The notes below the pieces were generated by a model. That model did not search any database, was not told the origin of the DNA, and worked only from the letters and a program-made list of their open reading frames with translations. Below, piece by piece: positions 55,190 through 64,000 of a stretch of 64,000 nt of DNA. Both the position numbers and the translations under genes were made by a program. Source of the stretch: Amphimedon queenslandica. Lineage: Eukaryota > Porifera > Demospongiae > Haplosclerida > Niphatidae. The stretch lies in the NCBI RefSeq assembly GCF_000090795.2, contig NW_003546308.1, forward strand, positions 181,295 through 245,294, written 5' to 3'. Position 1 is the first letter of the stretch; the number at the start of each line of letters is the position of its first letter.

Positions 55190-58100
55190 GTCCTGTCATT
55201 GTAACAGAGAAAGGAAAAGAGATACAAAAGACTTGTTTCCTCTTCACTACTCATATAGCATTAGCTGACAAAACACAGAACCACCACATCATGTTTCCAG
55301 AGGTTTGTCTCACACACATTGTCATAATCATACATTCCCTACTCCATTATTCCTCTATTCTACTTTAGAATGCAATGATCTCGCTGGTTGGTGCCACGTT
55401 ATATGAGAATGTTGACATGGGAGGACAGATAATACAAGCAGACATCAAATCAGGTAATTTAAAAAATCTTATTTCATTTATTTTTAAAAAATATTGTAAG
55501 ACAAACCTTTTTTGATTTTATCAAAATAACCTCCTGTTACATAATTACGTATAATCATTCTAATTTTATCATTAATTGTACATGTGTGGGTGTGGGTGTT
55601 TTATCTCTAATTCTATCAGTGGAATTGTGTCCAAAATTCCCACTATCACAAACTCTGACCCCCATTATTCCCCACTCTCACAATCAATTAGATATCTACT
55701 CCTTACTATTATTAAATGGTCGGGGCACCATCAAAATGCCGTCTCTTATTTAACAGTCTCACTCCCCATCAATGTAGCCTTGTGCTACAGTCTAGTAGTT
55801 GCATGAGGAAATCAGTCAGTTATGGTATATGAGAATGGATGAGATATGGTCATTGCCTTATTTACTGTACCTGATAAACATTGCTTCTAATGGACCGATT
55901 AATGAATGAATGCCAAGGTCACATTTTTTGTGTAACGAGAGTCACATCTCAAGAGCCAATTTGTATAAGTAGTGAATGCCACTGTATTCATGCAAGTATT
56001 GTACATGCATGTATACATATATAAAAAATACAATTATGCAATTAAAATACAATTAAATACAATTAAATACAATTAAACACAATTGTACATGTACTCTGGC
56101 CTATTGTATTATGTGCCATATCTCAGTGTAGTATTACTATTAAAGTAAGCACAGTGGTATTTCACTGGTTAACTTATTAATTTATTTGTAGGTCTTGAGC
56201 AGGATATGTTGGGTTTTCGTATTAATTTTACTGGAGAGCACCTCGTGCTAAGAGTTGGTAGACCCAATGAGAAGAAGCAGTGGGTGGAGCATATACATAA
56301 GGTGGATCAAATGCGATCATGATTTTGATTTTGATTTTGATTTTGATTTGATTTAGACACTCGAGGCAATCAATATCAATGAATCTGATCTCGACCTTGA
56401 GAACATGTAAGTCACCTTTAATGATTATCGAAAGAAAACTTTTATCATTCTCTTTCCTTCTCCTTTCTCTCCTAATTTGTCAATCACCATCTCTTTACAT
56501 CACAGAATACCCGATGTCCCAAAAGTAAGTGACCGAATCTACATATAAGTACATGCACACAGAGCATGATGATAATTAGTCATTCTAATTGATTTAAAAA
56601 AACAAGGAAAGATTAAGAAGGGGAACAACATACAACCAGCCATTACTCATATCCAGTCATCACTCATGCATATATATACACTTTAGTCATACATTATTTC
56701 CCCAGTAATGTTTGTGGTAGCCTATAAAGTTAAGGATGTGGTTTTAGACCGTACAGTGTAGCCAGTTTCATTCCTTTCTGTATCGTACAGTGTACATACA
56801 TGTATTATCTCTGTGTTTATGTGCATGACTTTTATTCGTATGTCATCGCAGTGAAGTCATGTACTATGTTTACTAAATAGAGCCTCGCTGGTCGTGCACC
56901 CTACACTTTGACACTTAGCTTTAATATGATAAATCACTTGTATGGGTGCTATTATTGATTGTGTGTCATACGTGTTACTGAGTGCCAGTTTTGTTTAGCC
57001 TGTAGCAAAGTTAATTACTTATGCAGCATAACTAACCAGGAGTACTGTATACTGTAAATGTTGAAAGATGGATCATGCATGTAGACTATTCCAGTCTGCG
57101 TAGTTTTCACTAAAGTGTCTACGAAAGATTTAAGATTGTACTGCCTTGTGTCTGTTGCATATTGATGTCCTTATGCTGTGTAGAAAGTTTCAGTTTAGCA
57201 TTTTTTTCAAAAACTAGCTAATTTTGAAAAAAAGCATGGACTATTATAGCCTATGGTTTTTTCCAAAAAATGGCTCCAAAATCATCCCAAATTTTTATTA
57301 CATTTTCTGATACATATTGATGTCCTTATGCTGTGTAGAAAGTTTGAGCGAATTCCTACTTCAATTTTTCAAGTTACGGCCATTTCAGGAAAAATGCCAA
57401 AATTTTGAAAAGTACCCAAGGCTATATAGCCTGTGGTTTTTTCCAAAAAATGGCTCCGAAATCACCCCCAATTTTTATTAAATTTTCTGATGCGTAGTGT
57501 TGTCCTTATGCTGTGTAGAAAGTTTGAGTTGATTCCGACGAGAAATTCCAGAGTTATTAGCATTTTTCAAAAACTAGCTAATTTTGAAAAAAAGCATGGA
57601 CTATAGCCCATGGTTTTTCCAAAAAATGGCTCCGAAATCACCCCCAATTTTTATTACATTTTCTGATGCATATTGATGTACTTATGCTATGTAGAAAGTT
57701 TGAGCTCATTCAGACTTCAATTTTTCAAGTTACGGCCATTAAAAAAAAACGGCAAAAATCTGAAAAATACTCAAGGCTATAGCCCATGGTTTTTTCCAAA
57801 AAATGGCTCCAAAATCACCCCCAATTTTTATTACATTTTCTGATGCGTATTGATGTCCTTATGCTGTGTGGAAAGTTTGAGGCGATTCTGACAAATATTT
57901 TTTGAGTTATTAAAATTTTTTTAAATGAGTCAATTTTTGAAAAAGACCCATATAGCCCATGGTTTTTTCCGAAAAATGGCTTCGAAATCACCCCCAATTT
58001 TTATTACATTTTCTGATACATATCTATGTCCTTAAACTGTGTAGAAAATTTGAGTTGATTCCAAGCAGACATTTCCGAGTTATAATTGGTTATAAATTTA

Positions 58101-61100
58101 TAATGCATTCATTTTGTTGACAGATTGCTGCCGCATCTCTTGAAAAACTCTTCCAGCATCTAACAAACCCTCAGCACGAGGACTTCATTGATGTGTTCCT
58201 CAATACCTATCCGTCATTCACTACACCAAAAGACGTGTTGACTGCCCTCTTGAACTGCATCGATGACCCAAAGGAGAAGACACCAGATCCTACATGTGCC
58301 ATTCAAGTATGCAACAATACATAATGTGTATAATAGTAATTGCACGTGATGCATTTTATTCGTAATAATTAATAAGTTGTTGTGTTTGTTTGTGAAATTA
58401 TTGTTTGTTTATTTTTTGTTTGTTTATCAATGCTTTAGACTGGCCCTAATCACGTTTTCACTTTTAACATGGAAGGTAATCAGGAGTCTTGTATACACAT
58501 AGACATCAATGATTCTTGTTTGTTTATTTTATGCAGATAATATGGATGCAATCAGCTGCAATACCTCAATATCGGCAACTTCACAGAACTATTCCGACTC
58601 CGGATCAGATTCCGGTAATCATCTCTCTCCTTTTCATTTTTCTCTTCTCCCTCTCCTCCATTTAAATTATTTTATCCTTTTTTGTCTCTATAGATTCCCC
58701 AGTTGATAGTCCAGATACTCCTCGGAGGCAGATCCCTGCCCCCTCTCTCTCCGGCAGTGTAGTCACGCCCACAAGAGAAAACCCTCGACCAGTTCACGAG
58801 GTCATTAATCGTGCTAGCATTAGCACCGATTCAGACTCCTCCCCCTACACCTCGGGAGTTCCAATAGCCGTCGACACGAAGAGAGAGGCCGAGAACGGCT
58901 GGCAGGAACCCGATCAAGCTCTCGTTCCATCTTCAGTCCCTACTAAAACCCTCGAAGGGACTTTCCTCCCGTTCCATCGCCCGGTGAGCCGAGAGAGCGG
59001 TAACTATGGAGACACGGAGGAAGAGGACTTCCCCCCGATGTCCCTCCCGGTTGGACACAGCTTCAGCATGTCTCAGCCAGAGCCTAGCATTGACTCCATG
59101 TTTGACGATACTCTTCAGAGACTTAGAAAATCAGAAGATCTCACGCCACTTGATAAGATAGTCATGTCCCCTCCTCCTCCTCGCTGCCTCACTCCTCAGG
59201 ATTCTTACACTCGTATCACTAAAGACCTTGACGGGGCCCAGGAAATAGTGAGTAGTATGATCTTTAGTCTACAAGAGCCGTCTCCGCCCAGAGAACCGAT
59301 TAAGGAGTCGCCACAAGAAGAGGACGAAGATGAGGTTTATGATGCTGTGGAGGACGAGGATAATTATCAGAAATACACGGGTAAAGTCAGAGCCAGACAC
59401 AACTCGGTTCATCCGACTTCGGAGCGACTCTCAAACGCTTCCAATCTCTCATTTTCAGAGCCAGACCTCGTGGCGCTGTCCGTTAAACCTCGTGGCAGAG
59501 AACCCAATAAATCAATAACGACGACCACCACGCCCAGCAGAGGGACTGGTACTTTGGAGAGGTCTCCTGGTGTCGAGGACGAGCTTCTCTGCAGTCTTCC
59601 GGCGACCATAGCTCGCAAATTTGCCGACCCTTCTCCCACTCACCTCCAAGCACCTAGTCCTAGGCGTACCGGTCGGTTTAGTCTTGGTTTCAATAAAAAG
59701 AAAACAGGTGATAAACAGTCGAGAGGGAAGTCGGCCTCCGTCAGCAACCAGCTTCACCCCTCTAGCTCTCTCTACTTCATGTCTCCGGAGCCTCAGCGAA
59801 AAGCCTTTACATCACCGGCAAAAGGTCTTGGTGGGCTCTTCAAGAAGAAAGAGAGAGGGAAGCTTAACAAGTCCTTGAGTTCTAATTTCACTGATGGCGG
59901 CGGCGGCCCTGTGGTCCCGGAAACACCTCGGAAATCCTCAAAGGTTCGACGTAACACTTCTCTTGGTCCTACTAGCAGACTACCTCCTAGATACAGCAAC
60001 ATTGATGACCTTATATCAAGTAAGGGGGAAGGATGGATTGTAATGGATGACATCTATTTTGACATGCATTATTAATTACAGCATATGTGTATGTGTATAT
60101 TATATTTCTTTCTGCCCTTCTTCTTTCCAGGTCCTATAAGGTCTCGTGGTGATAGATCTGATGACGCGTCTCCTTCCAACAAGAGAAAGCTCAGTAGCAA
60201 GAACTTGATGCTCGCTAAAAAAATATTCCGTGTCCTCATGAAGTGGATTGAAGTGCATTTTGAGGTAACAACAAATGCAGAATATTATTATTATTATTCT
60301 ATTATAAGTAGCTTATTCATGTATATTATGATAGCTAAATGTACTTTATTTTTGTGTAATGAATATTATTTTAATAACCTTTTCTCTTTCTTTCTTCTCT
60401 TTATCTTTTCATTTTCATAGGATTTCAAGGAGCCTGAGGTTACTGGCCTTTTAGAAGAATTCTTACAAAAAACAATTGAGAGTGATACTGAGGAGTCCCA
60501 GCTAGCAATAGACACACTAGAGTCAGTGACTACAGTATCTCTTGATGATATTTAGCCTTTCCTTCCCCTTAATAGGGTTCTTAGCTTTTATCAGAATACC
60601 TTCAAGCATGATAACAACAGCTTTGGAAACCTCTTGGCTCGAGTGACAACTCTTGATGTTAGCTTAAACAATAATAATAATAATAATGATAATAACAATG
60701 ATGATTGATAATAGTACCATTAAGATTATCTCTTTTTCTCTCATTCTTAGGTGACAATCTTAGAAGACATAGACTGGGAGAGGCCAGCAAAAGTCATTGT
60801 TGACAAGGAACTGGATCTTTGCTCAAAGACATCAAGAGAGTCCGGCTTCCTTAAAACCATCTCTGAGCAAATCACTCTAATCCTTTTTGCTCACTATAAT
60901 GCCATACTGAGAAGGTAAAGTAGTAATATAGTGGAATAAATGTTCTAGCATTGTCCTAGTACATGTAATTATTAGAAGGCCCATTCTATAAATTACGTTT
61001 TTGTTCTTGTAGTGAGCTCCTTAACTGCAACTGGAAGAAGAAAGACAAAGATAGACTAGCTCCAAACGTCTGTAGAATGATCAAATTTACAAACGAGGTA

Positions 61101-62289
61101 CTTAAAGTTGACATACTGTACATTAATAACTAAATGAAAAGGAATAGTGCTATTAGCTGATGTACATGTAGCTACTGCAGTGTAGTTTATGAACTTTATA
61201 TATTCATCATATCATTTCCCTATAGATGAGTCTGTGGATATGCACTGAAGTATTAAGACGTGATACTGTTGCTAATAGGGCACTAGTTATTGAGCACTTC
61301 GTGTGTATTGCTTGGCACTGCTTTAAGCATCACGACATGCACAGTGTGATGACAATAACACTTGCTCTCTCTTCCTCCTGCATAAAGAGACTATCCAAAA
61401 CATGGGACGCAGTTGAAAGAAAGGTAAGCACACGATCGTGAATGCACAAATCATGCAATACTAGTAATGGGCATGTACTGTGTTTATAATTGAATATTAG
61501 GGAGTCAAATATTATTATTCATTTCTTTTAGTCGCGTCAGAGATATGAGAAGTTAAAGGATATAACTGACCTTCACGAGAAATGCAAGAAACTGCGTGAA
61601 AGATTAGAAGAGTAAGTTAACTTTGGAACCTCATATTTTTTGTTAAAATTTGAGATACTTTAAGGTTGCCTAGAAATATGTTAATTTTTGTGATCAAAAC
61701 TTGCACGATCAACTACCCATTTGGGATGGGCTTTACTTTTTTTTTTTTTCTTTTTCCTTAGAATCACAGCCGCTGAATTAGAGAAGACAGGGTAAGTCTT
61801 TTAAACCTCACTGTCCCCCTTTACTCTTGTCCCCTCCTTTAGTGATCTTCCGTCAGCACTACCATATGTCGGAGCATGCCTGGAACAAATATATTGTCTT
61901 GATATTGGAGTCAAGACATACAATAGTGATGGTCTTGTTAACTTTGCTAAAATGACCAAGGTTAGCACTCCATTTTGAATTGCAGTTACTGATTTTTCCT
62001 GTACTATGTTCTATAAATTAATACTTTTAAGTCCTGTGTTACTATTATTTTTACTTTTTCTCTTCTTCTACAGCTATCTTCTATGATCGATGGTGTTCTA
62101 CAATACCAAAGAATGCCCTATGACTTTGCACCTAGACTAGATGTAAGTATACACTGTACATGTGTTAATTAATAAATTTTATACTTTGATTTATTCCACC
62201 AGATTATTGCATACATTACATCAGTGAAGCCTTTCTCGGATAACCAACTTTATGACATGTCTGTAGCTAAAGAACCTAGCAAAAGATGA
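49289..62289 (+). CDS. RasGRF-like Rho/Ras guanine nucleotide exchange factor
   Basis: About 27 coding exons give roughly 1,450 residues. Domain order: a coiled coil in the first coding exon (MREKLEELEKEMALLRQQVK), then DH in exons 50,719-54,180 (LIQQFVESERLYKNVLEAI, SPEILALHRLLYDQL, LLEYSNLLKPFLEDR) and PH in 54,966-56,301 (KTCFLFTTHIALADK, LVLRVGRPNEKKQWVEHI). REM follows in 58,124-58,306 (SLEKLFQHLTNPQHEDFID), then a 440-residue Ser/Pro-rich linker in one exon (58,694-60,019), and CDC25/RasGEF from 60,131 (EQITLILFAHYNAI, RMIKFTNEMSLWICTEVL, GLVNFAKMTKL, MPYDFAPRL). DH-PH-REM-linker-CDC25 is the RasGRF order. It lacks the first PH and IQ motif of vertebrate RasGRF; SOS is less likely because there is no histone-fold start. 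The junction near 60,530-60,590 is not resolved. Confidence 0.82.
51189..51292. repeat. GA-rich microsatellite in intron
   Basis: A long GA/GAGG/GACA run in the intron before the second DH exon. It yields several false open frames. Confidence 0.9.
52740..52849. repeat. CT microsatellite acting as polypyrimidine tract
   Basis: About 105 bp of CT repeats ends directly in TCTCTAG, the acceptor of the DH exon starting at 52,850. A similar CT run at 55,131-55,189 precedes the exon starting at 55,190. Confidence 0.85.
56317..56350. repeat. GATTTT hexanucleotide repeat in a short intron
   Basis: Five to six copies of GATTTT fill most of the 55-bp intron after the last PH exon. Confidence 0.85.
57160..58085. 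repeat. Satellite array of about 178-bp units, five copies
   Basis: Junctions near 57,239, 57,420, 57,598, 57,774 and 57,948 repeat the GGCTATAGCCCATGG type palindrome with the same unit as on the left side of the window. It lies in the intron of the RasGRF-like gene between the 19-bp micro-exon and the REM exon. Confidence 0.85.
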
Positions 62290-62566
62290 CCCGTTTCTCC
62301 TCCTAACTAACACCTTTCCTATTCCCTTACACATGTATTTTTCCTTGACATACAGTATTGAGTTTGTGTAGAATTGCATTATTATTCTTGTTATTATTTT
62401 ATCATTATTGTTATTATTATTTTATTATATATTAATTTGTGTATTATGATGTATCATGACATAAATATTTAAGTGCACCAATTTCTTATTTTTTAATGAT
62501 TATCCATATAAAAATTGTAGTATATAATAATAATAATGCATGTAAGTGTCCAACACAATAAGCAAG

Positions 62567-64000
62567 TTATTTTAAATGATAGAGTCCTATTACAATCAGT
62601 ACACAAAGAAGAGATGAGAATAATATGGCGAGGATTGCAATGAGATGGAGTGTCCTTTTATTCTTTCCGTTAAGCTCTTGTATGGCACCAAGAGACTCCA
62701 TTAGTAGTCGGTCCTATCAAGTTAATGTAAAACACACACGATAATAAAAATATAAAACACTTTGATCATTCATTGATTTAGTTTACTTTGTTCAGAACTA
62801 AAATAGTGTCATCTTTTCCTTTAATCACCTACAAGAAAGCAATTGAAATAAATTTCGAATGTGTTTCAAAGACTAACAAAACTTTTTACGACTACTTACA
62901 AAATTAAATTAAATTTTAATTTTCTGTCTGTAACCTTACCATTGTTTTAACAGCATCAGGTATAACTTTTTTGACCTCTTGAGCTAGAAGCCCAACCTCT
63001 TTAGTGACCTCTTTCTCTTTCTCTTCCCCAAAGGCGCCATACTTGAAAACATAACTGTAGAGGGTCAGCCTCTCAACGTTTGTCAACATTTCTGAAGTAT
63101 TAATCTAAAGAGAAAAATAGAAAAGAGAAAAGGTTATTAATAGATTAGCTAGTATGATATGTTAATTCTTTTTACTTGTGTAATGTCAGTCTTCAAACGA
63201 GCATCAGATGGCTGTAATATTTGACCTGTTACCTGTACATTACCCACGACAGTAAGTGCTTCATCAGGTGACTCTGTATTAATCCCAACTTTACCCTAAA
63301 TACAAACACCAAAACTATATCAATAGTTTGTCTATAATACTCTTTGTCTTACCTGATAGAACACAGTGTCACTACCACTCGAGCTGGCTCCTTTCAGCCA
63401 CGTTGCATCACCTTCATTATCAAACTGTCCAGGATTAGAAGCCTGTAAATAAAGAAACAAGCAATAAGACTCAAATAAGAGACAATATTAACAATATTAA
63501 TGTATAGCTATATAGCATCACACGCAGTACTGCTATTGTACCAGCTTACTCTAACAATAATTCTTTCAGACACATAAGCAACCACTGGATAATTACCAGT
63601 AGAAGTATAAGCATGGAGTGAAACAACCAAAGAGAAATACCTAAACAATATATGAATTTGAATCATGTACAGTATGTACATATATGTATGTAGTAAGGTG
63701 TGGTTGGATGCACTGACCTTTGGTCAGGGTTTGGTTTGCCTCTTTTCCTCATATTATTAGCTGTTGTCTCACTAGAAGAAAAACAGTGATAGTTTACGAC
63801 AGTACGTTGAACGATAACAATCATTAAGCACAGCATGTACATACATGCATACAAGTATGGCACGAGTGTTTATGTATGTGTGTGTCATAGGACTTGTGCA
63901 ATACCTAAAGTGTAGACGACAGGCACTAGCTTTCACTAGCTGATCTGGAAAATTTGGGAGATCAATCCTAGAATGAGAAGCAATTGAAAAGTGAAACCAC
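62567..64000 (-). CDS. MYRF: MYRF-type membrane-bound transcription factor (3' part)
   Basis: Exons run from beyond the window edge to a stop at 62,567-62,569. In order they encode the end of the Ndt80-like DNA-binding domain (RKRGKPNPDQR, YFSLVVSLHAYTSTGNYPVV, SERIIVR, ASNPGQFDNEGDATW, GKVGINTESPDEALTVVGNV). Next comes the self-cleaving chaperone domain starting at QPSDARLKTD, with Ser and Lys in the S-x4-K spacing of the known catalytic dyad. Then come AQEVKKVIPDAV and LVLNKDRLLMESLGAIQEL, and a single TM segment (LIAILAILFSSLLCVLIVIG). The family sits in the ER membrane as a trimer, cuts itself, and releases an N-terminal DNA-binding fragment. The protein ends four residues after the TM, whereas vertebrate MYRF has a large luminal C-terminus. 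Confidence 0.88.

Noticed and set aside
55032-55247. Minus-strand frame with Arg-Glu repeats
   Set aside because: Shadow of the CT tract before a PH exon; no gene features.
59409-60053. Minus-strand frames opposite the long Ser/Pro linker exon
   Set aside because: Mirror frames of a real coding exon with biased composition.

Overview
The window is eukaryotic and metazoan. It is AT-rich and gene-dense, and its genes are split by many GT-AG introns, often only 50-100 bp long. It carries clear relatives of animal genes: TTC17, carbonyl reductase CBR1, harmonin/USH1C, a RasGRF-like exchange factor and MYRF. Short introns, small intergenic distances and a large family of intronless TRAF-like genes together suggest a demosponge such as Amphimedon. 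That is inference; I could not search a database. Two runs of ten Ns mark assembly gaps.

Layout. (1) 1-17,088, mostly minus strand: three copies of a four-transmembrane channel-like gene with pannexin/innexin-type cysteine loops and a long unrecognised C-terminal region. One is cut by the window edge, two are essentially complete, and there is also a headless 3' remnant. Between the remnant and the second gene lies a plus-strand cluster of five small cysteine-rich genes (4,916-9,004), four of whose first exons carry only 2-3 codons (five in the last). Tandem satellites of about 180 bp sit in introns here. (2) 17,667-22,835, minus: TTC17 homologue, about 1,200 residues in about 18 exons. (3) 22,957-40,944, plus: a CBR1-like short-chain dehydrogenase whose first exon is separated from its remaining exons by more than 11 kb. 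That intron holds six TRAF-like genes or pseudogenes on the opposite strand; two more TRAF-like genes follow before a second copy of CBR exons 2-4. (4) 41,146-47,941, minus: harmonin homologue; its last four exons are also present as an orphan copy at 35.3-35.8 kb. (5) 49,289-62,289, plus: RasGRF-like protein (coiled coil, DH, PH, REM, long Ser/Pro linker, CDC25). (6) 62,567 to the window end, minus: 3' part of a MYRF-type membrane-bound transcription factor.

How it fits together. TTC17 and CBR share a head-to-head promoter of about 120 bp; harmonin and the RasGRF-like gene are also divergent. CBR and harmonin converge, and a block of about 1.4 kb holding the 3' ends of both was duplicated together with TRAF-like genes, so each gene has two possible sets of terminal exons. 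The most novel items are the pannexin-like channels with their unknown C-terminal module, the small Cys-rich cluster with start-codon micro-exons, the doubled terminal exons, and the TRAF-like array whose RING domains all lack the usual zinc-binding histidine. I found no rRNA, tRNA, CRISPR or retroviral element.
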